DNA from: Geomonas propionica
GTDB lineage: Bacteria; Desulfobacterota; Desulfuromonadia; Geobacterales; Geobacteraceae
Direction: 5' to 3'
DNA: 47,130 nucleotides
NCBI RefSeq assembly: GCF_016458235.1
Contig: NZ_JAEMHK010000021.1
Span: 1-47,130 of the forward strand
Part shown: positions 18,845 to 26,811 of the stretch, in pieces
Position numbering within the stretch: the first letter of the stretch is position 1
How the letters are laid out: every line of letters starts with the position of its first letter
Notes under the pieces: generated by a model
Database searches by the model: none
What the model was told of the DNA's origin: nothing
Seen by the model: only the letters and a program-made list of their open reading frames with translations
Position numbers and translations under genes: made by a program

Positions 18845-20188
18845 ATGAGCGAGGCGAAGCAAGGGGTGAAAAAACCGCGGGGCAGGGCGCGGCTGATCGA
18901 GGGACGGTGCATCGCCTGCGGTGGGCGCTGTGAAAGCGCCTGCCCGGTGGATGCCGTCGAGATGACCGGTGGCGGTGAGCCCGAAATTATCGCGTCCAAG
19001 TGCATCGGCTGTGTCAAGTGCGTCAAGGTGTGCCCGGCCCAGGCGTTGGAAGTCGTCTTCACGGAGGAAGAGCGGCGCATCCTGGAAGAACTGGCCCGGC
19101 ACGGCGGCACCGACGCGGAAGAAGCCGACCCCGAAGCACGGGCCCTCGCCGAGAAGCTCGCCGCCTACCGTGGCGTCTGGGTTTTCGTGGAGCAAACCGA
19201 GGGGGAGCCGGCCCGGGTTTCCTGGGAACTGATGGGGAAGGGGCGTGAGCTGGCGGACACCCTGGGGGTGCCGCTCTCCGCGGTCGTGGTCGGCTCGCAT
19301 GTCGAGGAACTTTGCTATCACTCCTTCTGTTACGGGGCGGACCAGGCCTACCTCGTGGACGAGCCGGTGTTCCGCCATTACCGCACCGAGGCCTACCTGA
19401 AGGCAGTCTGCCGGCTGATCGACGGTTACAAGCCGGAGATCGTGCTCATGGGCGCGACCGGCCTGGGGCGAGACCTAGCCGGAGCGGTGGCCACCGTCGT
19501 CCGCACCGGGCTCACCGCGGACTGCACCGGGCTCGGCATCGATGACCGGCGTAACCTGATGCAGACTCGCCCCGCCTTTGGCGGCAACATCATGGCTACC
19601 ATCATGTGCGACAAGTTCCGTCCCCAGATGGCCACCGTTCGTCCCCACGTCATGCCGCTACCTGAGCGCATCGAGGGGCGAAGCGGCCCGGTCATCCGCG
19701 TCACGAGCGGGGTCATGGAAGATGACATCCTCACCAAGGTGCTGGCGGTGGTCTCGGACCGTAACCAAGACCACGTGGACGTCGCCGGCGCGGAGTTCAT
19801 CGTCTCGGGCGGGCGCGGCATGATGGGTAAGGAGAACTTCGTCCTGCTGCAGGAGTTGGCCGACGAGTTGGGCGGGGTGGTCGGCGCCTCGCGCAGCGCG
19901 GTGGATGCCGGGTGGATGCCGCACGAGCGGCAGGTGGGGCAGACCGGCAAGACCGTGCGTCCCAAGATCTACATCGCCTGCGGCATCAGCGGCGCCATCC
20001 AGCACCTGGTCGGGATGCAGGACTCCGACCTGATCATCGCCGTCAACCGCGACCCCGAGGCACCCATCTTCGAGGTCGCCCATCTCGGCATCGTGGGTGA
20101 TCTGTTCGAAGTCGTCCCGGCCCTCACCGAGCGGCTGCGGAGCCTGAAACAGAAGGCGCCGGAAACTGCCATCTGCATCAACGGGTAA
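18845..20188 (+). CDS. etfA: Electron transfer flavoprotein alpha subunit 2 with N-terminal ferredoxin domain
   Basis: The 447-residue product has an N-terminal two-cluster ferredoxin domain: CIACGGRCESACP (CX2CX3CX3C, one residue longer than usual) and CIGCVKCVKVCP (CX2CX2CX3C). The EtfA domain follows, with FAD-site motifs SGGRGMMGKEN, GASRSAVDAGWMPHERQVGQTGKTV and CGISGAIQHLVGMQ. The ferredoxin extension is known from ETFs that exchange electrons with extra Fe-S partners. I place the start at the ATG 18845 (five bases after AGGAG) rather than the GTG at 18842, which would be only two bases from it. It is tightly linked to EtfB 2 and followed by EMO 2 after a long hairpin. Confidence 0.9.
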   Translation: MSEAKQGVKKPRGRARLIEGRCIACGGRCESACPVDAVEMTGGGEPEIIASKCIGCVKCVKVCPAQALEVVFTEEERRILEELARHGGTDAEEADPEARALAEKLAAYRGVWVFVEQTEGEPARVSWELMGKGRELADTLGVPLSAVVVGSHVEELCYHSFCYGADQAYLVDEPVFRHYRTEAYLKAVCRLIDGYKPEIVLMGATGLGRDLAGAVATVVRTGLTADCTGLGIDDRRNLMQTRPAFGGNIMATIMCDKFRPQMATVRPHVMPLPERIEGRSGPVIRVTSGVMEDDILTKVLAVVSDRNQDHVDVAGAEFIVSGGRGMMGKENFVLLQELADELGGVVGASRSAVDAGWMPHERQVGQTGKTVRPKIYIACGISGAIQHLVGMQDSDLIIAVNRDPEAPIFEVAHLGIVGDLFEVVPALTERLRSLKQKAPETAICING

Positions 20189-20194
20189 AACCGC

Positions 20195-20262
20195 CTCACG
20201 CAAAGCCGCAAAGGCGCCAAGAACAAAAACGTTGTCTTTGCGCCTTTGCGGCTTTGCGTGAG
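20195..20262. repeat. Perfect 23-bp inverted repeat (family D hairpin) between etfA 2 and EMO 2
   Basis: The left arm 20195-20217 (CTCACGCAAAGCCGCAAAGG plus CGC) is the exact reverse complement of 20240-20262. A 22-base loop separates the arms, and four more pairs are possible inside after one mismatch. The right arm ends 15 bases before the EMO 2 start codon and has no T-run, so it is not a standard terminator. Confidence 0.9.
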
Positions 20263-20277
20263 AAAAAAGGATTGACC

Positions 20278-22275
20278 ATGGCACCTAACCCCAAACTCTT
20301 CGCATTCCTCTTGGCGCTCTCCGCCTCCACCTTTGTCATCGGCTGCTACCGGCGCTTCAGCCTCGTGGCACTAGGGCGGCCCGAATACCGGCTCGACGCG
20401 CTTGGAACGCGTTTCTCACGCATGCTCCGGCTTGCCTTCGGCCAAGAGAGGGTGCTCGGCAAACCTTTCGGCGCGAACCACTTCATCATCTTCTGGTCCT
20501 TCATCATCCTCGCCGTCGCCAATGCGGAATTCCTGGTCGGCGGACTGCTGCCTCAGGCAAGCCTCACCGCGCTCCCGGAGCCGCTCCAGCATGCGCTGCT
20601 CTTTCTCTTCGACCTGGTCTCCCTGCTGGCCCTGGCCGGCGTCCTCTTCGCGTTCGCTCGCAGGCTCTTCTTCCCCGAGCCCTCCCTAAGTAGCGACTAC
20701 GTCAAGGCGCGCAGCCCCGAGGCCTTCCTGATCCTCTCCCTGATAGCCGTGCTCATGCTGGCCTATTTCGGCATGCACGCAGCCCGCATCGCCCTCGGCA
20801 GCGAAGATCCCTCCGCTCTTCCCGTTTCCGCTCTTATTGCAGCAAACCTGGTGGCGCCTCTCGCCATTACCCCTTCGGCCCTGGCAGCTTGGTCATGGTG
20901 GCTGCACGCCCTCGCGCTGCTCTCCTTTTTCGCTTACCTCCCGCAGAGCAAGCACATGCACATCCTCACCGCCATCCCCAACTGTTTCCTTAGCGACCTT
21001 GAGCGGCCCAACACGCAGCCCCGCGAGGAATTCAAAAGAGGGATGCGCTTCGGCGTGGGGCGAATAGATGACTTCACCTGGAAGGATCTCTTTGACTCCT
21101 TCTCCTGCACCGAGTGCGGCCGCTGCCAGGAAACCTGCCCCGCCGCCGGGACCGGCAAGTCGCTCAATCCGCGCAGCATCATTCACGCGATCAAGACGAA
21201 CCTCCTGGCCAACGGAGCAGCCCTCCGCACCGGCGACCCTCCTTCATTGCCACTCATTGAGGCTGGTGAGGCAAAATCAGGTGAAGGGAGTTCCGGCGAG
21301 GCCGCCATCTGGGCCTGCACCACCTGCGGGGCCTGCATGAGCGTCTGCCCGGTGCTCATCGAGCACATGCCCAAGATCGTCAAGATGCGGCGCCACCTGG
21401 TGCAGATGAAGGCCTCCTTCCCGGAGGAACTGACCACCTTCTTTGAGAACATCGAAGCCAGGTACAACCCGTGGGGGATCGCCCCGACCGAACGGACCAA
21501 GTGGCATGGCACTCTGCAAGTCAAGGCATTCGAAGAGGGAAAGACCGAATATCTTCTCTATGTGGGATGCGCGGGAGCCTTCGACGCACGGCAGAAGCAG
21601 GTGACGGTGGCGCTCGCCACCATCCTCGACGCCGCCGGCGTGTCCTGGGGCACCCTGGGCAAGGTCGAGCGCTGCTGCGGCGATAGCCTGCGCCGCCTGG
21701 GCAACGAGTACGTTTTCGAACGGACGGCCCGCGACAACGTCAACCTCCTCGTGGAGCGCGGGGTGAAGAAGATCGTTACCCAGTGCCCGCACTGCTTTTC
21801 GACGCTCAAAAACGACTACCGCCAGTACGGCCTCGAACTGGAAGTGGTGCACCACTCGGAGCTGATCGCCGCGCTTATCGCCGCGGGAAAGCTGGACCTG
21901 AAGCAGCGGGTGGCGGACCTGGGGCGGCTGCTCTTCCATGACTCCTGCTACCTCGGGCGGCATAACGAGGTCTACGCGGCGCCCCGGCAGGTGCTCACTG
22001 CCGCGACCGGCGCTTCACCCGTTGAGTTCGCCCGCAACGGAGAGCGCTCTTTCTGCTGCGGTGCCGGCGGCGGCAGGATGTGGCAGGAGGAGCAGGAAGG
22101 AGAGAGGATCAACCTGAACCGGGTCCGGGAGGCGCTGCGGCAGGAACCGGACACCATCTGCGTCAGTTGCCCGTACTGCCTGACCATGATGGAGGACGGC
22201 CTGAAGGATCTGCAGGGGGGCTCGGTCAAGGTGAAGGACCTGGCCGAGGTGGTGGCGGAAGGGCTGCGTGCTTGA
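20278..22275 (+). CDS. Membrane Fe-S oxidoreductase 2 (EMO-like)
   Basis: This 665-residue paralogue of the protein at 10363 has the same order. Membrane helices come first (LFAFLLALSASTFVIGCYR, FIIFWSFIILAVANAEFLVGG, HALLFLFDLVSLLALAGVLFAF, AFLILSLIAVLMLAYFGM, WSWWLHALALLSFFAYLP). Two [4Fe-4S] motifs follow (CTECGRCQETCP, CTTCGACMSVCP), then two CCG domains (ERCCGDSLRRLG, DSCYLGRH, FCCGAGGGR). It follows the ferredoxin-fused EtfA, so it is the likely quinone reductase for the second ETF. The ATG at 20278 with AAAAAAGGATTGACC is chosen over a TTG at 20254 that lies inside the hairpin arm. The two copies differ throughout, so this is an old duplication rather than a recent one. Confidence 0.86.
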   Translation: MAPNPKLFAFLLALSASTFVIGCYRRFSLVALGRPEYRLDALGTRFSRMLRLAFGQERVLGKPFGANHFIIFWSFIILAVANAEFLVGGLLPQASLTALPEPLQHALLFLFDLVSLLALAGVLFAFARRLFFPEPSLSSDYVKARSPEAFLILSLIAVLMLAYFGMHAARIALGSEDPSALPVSALIAANLVAPLAITPSALAAWSWWLHALALLSFFAYLPQSKHMHILTAIPNCFLSDLERPNTQPREEFKRGMRFGVGRIDDFTWKDLFDSFSCTECGRCQETCPAAGTGKSLNPRSIIHAIKTNLLANGAALRTGDPPSLPLIEAGEAKSGEGSSGEAAIWACTTCGACMSVCPVLIEHMPKIVKMRRHLVQMKASFPEELTTFFENIEARYNPWGIAPTERTKWHGTLQVKAFEEGKTEYLLYVGCAGAFDARQKQVTVALATILDAAGVSWGTLGKVERCCGDSLRRLGNEYVFERTARDNVNLLVERGVKKIVTQCPHCFSTLKNDYRQYGLELEVVHHSELIAALIAAGKLDLKQRVADLGRLLFHDSCYLGRHNEVYAAPRQVLTAATGASPVEFARNGERSFCCGAGGGRMWQEEQEGERINLNRVREALRQEPDTICVSCPYCLTMMEDGLKDLQGGSVKVKDLAEVVAEGLRA

Positions 22276-22360
22276 AATCACGTTAAAATTCTTTTTTATC
22301 TTCTCTTAATGTGGTACCCTCTCCCTGCTTCGCAGCACTCTGTAGCCGGAAGGGATCACG

Positions 22361-24010
22361 ATGGGAGACGACGTAGCTAAATACCACGCCTTGTTCGACC
22401 ACATGGCCCAAGGCGCGTTCTTCCAGTCCGCCGACGGCTCGCTGACCGACGTCAATCCGGCCGCCCTCGAAATGTTTGGTGTTACGCGAGACGAGTTCCT
22501 GGGGCGCACCTCGATGAACCCGCAATGGCGCGTCATCGGGGAAAACGGTGCCGACCTTCCCCCTGAGCAGCACCCGTCTATGGCCGCCCTCAGCAGCGGC
22601 CGTCCCGTGCTCGACTTCGTGGCCGGGGTCTTCAACCCGTGCAGAGGATGTTTCTCCTGGTTCAACCTGAACGCCATCCCCATGTTCCGCCCGGGGGAGT
22701 CCTCGCCGTACCAGGTGTTCGTGACCATGCACGACATCTCCAGCCAAAAGCGGGTCAGCAACATCCATCTTTCCCGCCTCCGCGTCGTCCAATATGCGGA
22801 CGCTCATTCCCTTGACGAACTGATGGTGAAAGCGTTGGACGAAGTGGAGAAGCTGACCGACAGCGCCATCGGCTTTTACCACCTTTTCGATGCCGCCGCC
22901 GATGCCGTCGTGCTGAAGGCGTGGTCCACCAGCACCTTGGAGCGTTTCTGCCGCGTCGAGGATCGGGACCGGCAGTACAGCGTCGAGGAGGCGGGCGTCT
23001 GGGTGGACTGCTTGCGCTCCGGCACCGCCCTCATTTACAACGACTACAACACTCTGCCGCACCGCAAGGGGCTTCCCCCCGGGCACGCGCCGGTCCAGCG
23101 CATCCTGGTGGTCCCGGTGCAAAGAAACGGAACGGTGGTCGCCATCCTGGGGGTGGGCAACAAGCCTTCCGACTACACGGAAACCGACGTCCACACCGTG
23201 ACCCTGTTCGCCGATCTCACCTGGGATGTGGCCCAGCAGAAGCAGATGCAGAGTAGGCTGCTCGCGAAAACGGACGAACTGAAGCAGGCCAACGAGCTTC
23301 TCGAACAGCGGGTCAGCCAGCGCACCGCCGACCTGCAGGCGGCCATCCGGGAGCAGGAGTCCTTCAGCTACTCCGTGTCCCACGACCTGCGGGCCCCCTT
23401 GCGGCACATAAGCAGCTACAGTTCCATCCTGATCGAGGACTACGGGCCGGCTCTTCCTTACGAGGCTCGCACCTACCTGGACCGGATGCGCGGAGCCGCC
23501 AATCAGATGGGAGCGCTCATCGACCACCTACTGGAGCTCTCCAGGGTCGCCCGGGCGGCCATCACCCCGCAACCGATGGACCTGAGCGCTGCCGCAGCCG
23601 CCATCCTGCAGATGCTGCAGGAAACCGAGCCGCATCGCCTGGTCTGCCAGGAGATCGAGCCGGGGCTCTCGGTGAAGGGAGACGTCCACCTGGTCAAGCA
23701 ATTGCTGGGCAACCTCTTGGGCAACGCCTGGAAGTACACCGCCAAGACCTCCTTCCCGAGGATCGCCGTGGGGAAGACCATGATCTCCGGTGGGGAAGTC
23801 TTCTTCGTGACCGACAACGGCGCCGGCTTTGACATGGACTACCAAGCCAAGCTCTTCAAGCCCTTCGAGAGGCTGCACGGTTCCGAGTTCGATGGCGTGG
23901 GGATCGGGTTGGCGACCTCGCACCAGATCGTCGAGCGCCACGGCGGCAGGATCTGGGGCGAGGGGACGGTGGGCAAAGGTGCGACCTTCTATTTCACGCT
24001 GGGCGGGTGA
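22361..24010 (+). CDS. PAS-GAF sensor histidine kinase (orphan)
   Basis: This 549-residue soluble kinase has an N-terminal PAS domain (about 10-125, LFDHMAQGAFFQSADGSL), a GAF-like domain (about 150-300, LTDSAIGFYHLF), a coiled coil ending QRVSQRTADLQA, and a HisKA domain with phospho-acceptor His341 in VSHDLRAPL. The HATPase_c domain has an N box (NLLGNAWKYT), G1 (DNGAGFD) and G2 (GVGIGLA). No membrane helices are seen, so it senses a cytoplasmic signal. No response regulator gene is adjacent. The 85-base gap to EMO 2 contains AT-rich sequence and GGAAGGGATCACG before the ATG, so the kinase may have its own promoter. Confidence 0.9.
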   Translation: MGDDVAKYHALFDHMAQGAFFQSADGSLTDVNPAALEMFGVTRDEFLGRTSMNPQWRVIGENGADLPPEQHPSMAALSSGRPVLDFVAGVFNPCRGCFSWFNLNAIPMFRPGESSPYQVFVTMHDISSQKRVSNIHLSRLRVVQYADAHSLDELMVKALDEVEKLTDSAIGFYHLFDAAADAVVLKAWSTSTLERFCRVEDRDRQYSVEEAGVWVDCLRSGTALIYNDYNTLPHRKGLPPGHAPVQRILVVPVQRNGTVVAILGVGNKPSDYTETDVHTVTLFADLTWDVAQQKQMQSRLLAKTDELKQANELLEQRVSQRTADLQAAIREQESFSYSVSHDLRAPLRHISSYSSILIEDYGPALPYEARTYLDRMRGAANQMGALIDHLLELSRVARAAITPQPMDLSAAAAAILQMLQETEPHRLVCQEIEPGLSVKGDVHLVKQLLGNLLGNAWKYTAKTSFPRIAVGKTMISGGEVFFVTDNGAGFDMDYQAKLFKPFERLHGSEFDGVGIGLATSHQIVERHGGRIWGEGTVGKGATFYFTLGG

Positions 24011-24017
24011 AAGTCTC

Positions 24018-24419
24018 TTATTCGCCGAGTTCCGGGTCCGACCTCCGCTGGGAGGTCATGATGCTCGGGAGGTTGCTTTCGATCCAGTCCGCCAACGATT
24101 CGACCTTCTCTCCTATGGCGTGCCCCAGCGGGGTCAGCGAGTATTCCACGTGCGGCGGTACCACCGGAAAGGAAACACGGTCGACAAAGCCGTCCCGCTC
24201 CAGGTACTGCAGTGTCTGCGCCAGCATCTTCTCACTCACTCCCCCCACCTTGCGCCGCAGTTCGCTGAATCGGTGCGTCTTTTCCATCAGGGCAACCAGC
24301 ACGAGAACTCCCCACTGACTGGTCACATGCTTCAGTATCTCCCGGGACGGGCACTGCACACAGAACAGCTCCCCGCGGCGCATCTGGTCCGACAGACCTA
24401 CTACTTCCGGCTCACTCAT
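24018..24419 (-). CDS. HxlR-family transcriptional regulator (QorR/YtfH-like)
   Basis: This 133-residue winged-helix protein has the HxlR pattern: CPSREILKHVTSQWGVLVLVALMEKTHRFSELRRKV, EKMLAQTLQYLERDGFVDR, then VEYSLTPLGHAIGEKV. Two cysteines near the N-terminus (CVQC) match the position used for thiol sensing of quinones or electrophiles in several HxlR regulators. It is divergent from qorB, the arrangement known for ytfH/ytfG and qorR/qor2, so it probably represses both genes and is released by quinone stress. The stop lies only 7 bases from the kinase stop, tail to tail. Confidence 0.88.
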   Translation of the reverse strand: MSEPEVVGLSDQMRRGELFCVQCPSREILKHVTSQWGVLVLVALMEKTHRFSELRRKVGGVSEKMLAQTLQYLERDGFVDRVSFPVVPPHVEYSLTPLGHAIGEKVESLADWIESNLPSIMTSQRRSDPELGE

Positions 24420-24423
24420 GACA

Positions 24424-24456
24424 CTTACCTTTTTGTGCGTACTTACTTTTTGTAAT
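24424..24456. promoter_or_regulatory. Candidate HxlR operator repeats between the regulator and qorB
   Basis: Two similar sites start 18 bases apart: CTTACCTTTTTGTGCGTA (24424) and CTTACTTTTTGTAATC (24442). The second contains the inverted repeat TTAC-TTTTT-GTAA (24443-24455). Placement just before the HxlR start and in the shared promoter region fits autoregulation and control of qorB. Confidence 0.55.
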
Positions 24457-24516
24457 CGTTGTTGTTATGCTCCAGCTGTAACATAAAACGCACCGATACA
24501 TAAAGGAGATAGTCAC

Positions 24517-25374
24517 ATGATCGTCATCACAGGAGCCACCGGACAGTTAGGCCGCCTCGTAATCGCATCGCTGCTCAAGAAGGTACCCGCCTCCCGCATC
24601 GTCGCCGCGGTACGCAACCCCGACAAGGCCAAAGATCTTGCCACCCTGGGAGTGCAGGTGCGCCAGGCCGACTACAATTCTCCCGAGAGCTGGGATGCGG
24701 CACTGGCCGGTGCCGGGAAGGTGCTGCTGATATCCTCCAGCGAAGTAGGACAGCGCATCAACCAGCACCGTACTGTCATCGACGCCGCCAAAAAGGCGGG
24801 CGTGAAACTGCTCGCCTACACCAGCCTGCTGCGCGCCGACACCACCCCCCTCGGCCTTGGCGCCGAGCACATCGCCACCGAGACGCTGATCCGCGAATCC
24901 GGTATCCCCTTCGTCATCCTGCGTAACGGCTGGTACACCGAGAATTACGCAGCCAGTATTCCGCCAGCCGTCGAGCACGGTTCCTTCTACGGTTCCGCAG
25001 GCGAAGGACGGATCGCGTCGGCCGCCCGCGCCGACTACGCGGAAGCAGCCGTCGCGGTGCTGACCACGGCAGGGCAGGGGGGACGGACCTACGAACTGGC
25101 CGGCGACACCTCCTACACCCTCACCGAGTTGGCCGCCGAGGTTTCCCGCCAGTACGGCAAGCCGGTCAACTACGTGAACCTTCCCGAATTCGAGTTTAAA
25201 AAACTCCTGGTTTCGGTAGGCCTTCCGGAGCCGTTGGCGGCACTCCTGGCCGATTCCGACCGCGGAGCCGCGCAAGGAGGGCTCTTCGACGACGGCCACC
25301 AGTTAAGCTCTTTGATCGGCAGGCCCACGACCCCGCTGGACGCTGTCATAAGAGAAGGCAAAGCAGGCGCTTGA
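24517..25374 (+). CDS. qorB: NAD(P)H:quinone oxidoreductase, atypical SDR (QorB/YtfG type)
   Basis: This 285-residue NmrA-like protein has the N-terminal NAD(P) motif GATGQLG at residues 6-12 and the family sequence VAAVRNPDKAKDL, VLLISSSEVGQR, YTSLLRADTTPLGL, RNGWYTENY and AAVAVLTTAGQ. These match E. coli QorB, which reduces quinones with NADPH. Divergent transcription from an HxlR regulator strengthens the call. The ATG follows AAAGGAGATAGTCAC. A terminator with an 11-bp stem follows 36 bases after the stop, so it is a single-gene unit. Confidence 0.88.
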   Translation: MIVITGATGQLGRLVIASLLKKVPASRIVAAVRNPDKAKDLATLGVQVRQADYNSPESWDAALAGAGKVLLISSSEVGQRINQHRTVIDAAKKAGVKLLAYTSLLRADTTPLGLGAEHIATETLIRESGIPFVILRNGWYTENYAASIPPAVEHGSFYGSAGEGRIASAARADYAEAAVAVLTTAGQGGRTYELAGDTSYTLTELAAEVSRQYGKPVNYVNLPEFEFKKLLVSVGLPEPLAALLADSDRGAAQGGLFDDGHQLSSLIGRPTTPLDAVIREGKAGA

Positions 25375-25410
25375 CGCCCTCTCATTTCCTTTTGGGACTC
25401 TTGCCAACAC

Positions 25411-25446
25411 ACAAAGCCCGCCGGTGTTACCGTGCGGGCTTTGTTC
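25411..25446. terminator. Strong terminator after qorB
   Basis: ACAAAGCCCGC (25411-25421) and GCGGGCTTTGT (25434-25444) are exact inverted repeats with a 12-base loop, followed by TT. The A-rich and T-rich ends make it potentially bidirectional. Confidence 0.8.
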
Positions 25447-25516
25447 CACTTTTCACCCCAATCTCTTTATAATCTAAAGAGGACGAGGACGTGTCCCGGT
25501 GAAAAGGAGCACAGAG

Positions 25517-25675
25517 ATGAAAACTAAAATCAGGTACCTTGTTGTACTCGTGGTGCTGTCCTCACTGCTGTCGGGCTGCATTGTCGTGCCGGTGGACGGT
25601 TATTACGGGCACGGATACTATTACGATGACTATGACGGCCACTATGGGCGCGGCCCGCATGGGGGGCGCAGGTAG
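25517..25675 (+). CDS. Small Tyr/Gly/His-rich lipoprotein
   Basis: A 52-residue open frame starts MKTKIRYLVVLVVLSSLLSGC, a lipoprotein signal with lipobox LLSGC (Cys21). The mature part is only 32 residues, rich in Tyr, Gly, Asp and His (GYYGHGYYYDDYDGHYGRG). The ATG has AAAAGGAGCACAGAG upstream and a TATAAT box at 25468-25473. A terminator lies 16 bases after the stop. Function is unknown. Similar tiny Tyr/Gly-rich lipoproteins occur in many proteobacteria. Confidence 0.72.
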   Translation: MKTKIRYLVVLVVLSSLLSGCIVVPVDGYYGHGYYYDDYDGHYGRGPHGGRR

Positions 25676-25690
25676 AGCGGTAGTAGAAAC

Positions 25691-25720
25691 GCCCGCCGAT
25701 GTTGCTTGGCGGGCTTGCTT
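25691..25720 (+). terminator. Terminator after the small lipoprotein gene
   Basis: GCCCGCC (25691-25697) pairs with GGCGGGC (25708-25714), followed by TTGCTTGTTG, an interrupted T-run. Confidence 0.6.
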
Positions 25721-25735
25721 GTTGCGAGGTGGAAG

Positions 25736-26596
25736 CTACTTTAGCGGCAGGTAGATGTCGGTGATCAGTTCGTGTTCGGCGACGTCGGGGAGCAGGTTCA
25801 GGTAGTTGAAGAAGAGCGGGAAATCCCGCAGCTCCTCACCGCTTTTGGGGAGCCAGTCGCGAAAGAGCGGGTAGATGTTGTCGCCGATCCGGTCATGCGA
25901 CCCCAGGTGCCGCACCACGGCGCAGCGGCCGGCGGGGATCACGCTGTTGAACACCCCCTGCGGGTTCTCGGGAACCTCCTCCGAAACCTCGCCGCAGATG
26001 TCGAAGCGGAACTGTTCCGGCTCCACGTTGGAGGGATCGTCGTAGACGATGCCGATGGTGAGCGACTGCTTCACCGGCGATAATCCGCTCTGCTTGCGCC
26101 ACTCGATGAAGCGGAGCGCCGAATCGTCCAGCTTCTCCGGTGCGCCCCGGTGGGCCAGGACCGCGACCCGCGTCTCGGGGAACTCCACGATCTTCACATC
26201 CATGTCTTCTCTCCTTTGATTGGGCGGCAGCCGGAAGCGTTCCTTCCAGGGCTGCCATTGGGGTGATTTTCTGAATTGAGAGGGAGACTGTCCGAACATC
26301 TGGCGAAAGGCGCGGGCAAAGGCTTCCGGGCTGTCGAACCCCGCATCCAGTGCGATGTCGATGATGCGCTCCTCCTTGCGGTAGATCAGCCGGTAAGAGG
26401 CATGTTTCAACCGCAGCAGCCGGATGTAGGCAAAGACCCCGATGCCGGTGTAGAGCGAGAATTGCCGGTGGAAGTGGAACTTGGAGAAGTGCGCCACCCG
26501 GCTCAATCGCTCCACCGTCAACGGTTCGTCCAGGTGCCGCTCGATGTAACGCAACACCCTGTCGAACCTTTCCGCGTATGCCTCTGCCTTATCCAT
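25736..26596 (-). CDS. AraC-family regulator with GyrI-like effector domain
   Basis: This 286-residue protein has an N-terminal AraC double helix-turn-helix (residues about 10-105: LTVERLSRVAHFSKFHFHRQF and IIDIALDAGFDSPEAFARAFRQMFGQSPSQFR). It is joined to a C-terminal GyrI-like small-molecule-binding domain (from about 133, VKIVEFPETRVAVLAHRG, ending ELITDIYLPLK). The order is like Rob and related regulators of drug or stress responses. It faces away from the SPFH gene, and no obvious target gene is adjacent other than the small lipoprotein on the other strand. The stop overlaps nothing. Confidence 0.88.
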   Translation of the reverse strand: MDKAEAYAERFDRVLRYIERHLDEPLTVERLSRVAHFSKFHFHRQFSLYTGIGVFAYIRLLRLKHASYRLIYRKEERIIDIALDAGFDSPEAFARAFRQMFGQSPSQFRKSPQWQPWKERFRLPPNQRREDMDVKIVEFPETRVAVLAHRGAPEKLDDSALRFIEWRKQSGLSPVKQSLTIGIVYDDPSNVEPEQFRFDICGEVSEEVPENPQGVFNSVIPAGRCAVVRHLGSHDRIGDNIYPLFRDWLPKSGEELRDFPLFFNYLNLLPDVAEHELITDIYLPLK

Positions 26597-26775
26597 GCTG
26601 ATTGCCCCTCTCGATTCGTGGAGCCATCCTATCTCATTTCGAGGACATATTCCTGACCGAAATTGCTAAAGATGCCTCCTCATGCACTCGTCTTATGATC
26701 CTCATCTGAGCCTGAAGTCCATCTAGGAAATCAACCGCTGGTATTTCAGATCGGAAGGGGGTGTAACTATTCTCA

Positions 26776-26805
26776 TTGACCTTTAACTGCCGGCGGGAGT
26801 ATAAG
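26776..26805 (+). promoter_or_regulatory. Sigma-70-type promoter upstream of the SPFH leader
   Basis: TTGACC (26776-26781) and TATAAG (26800-26805) are 18 bases apart. Transcription would start near 26812. Confidence 0.5.
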
Positions 26806-26811
26806 GGCAGG

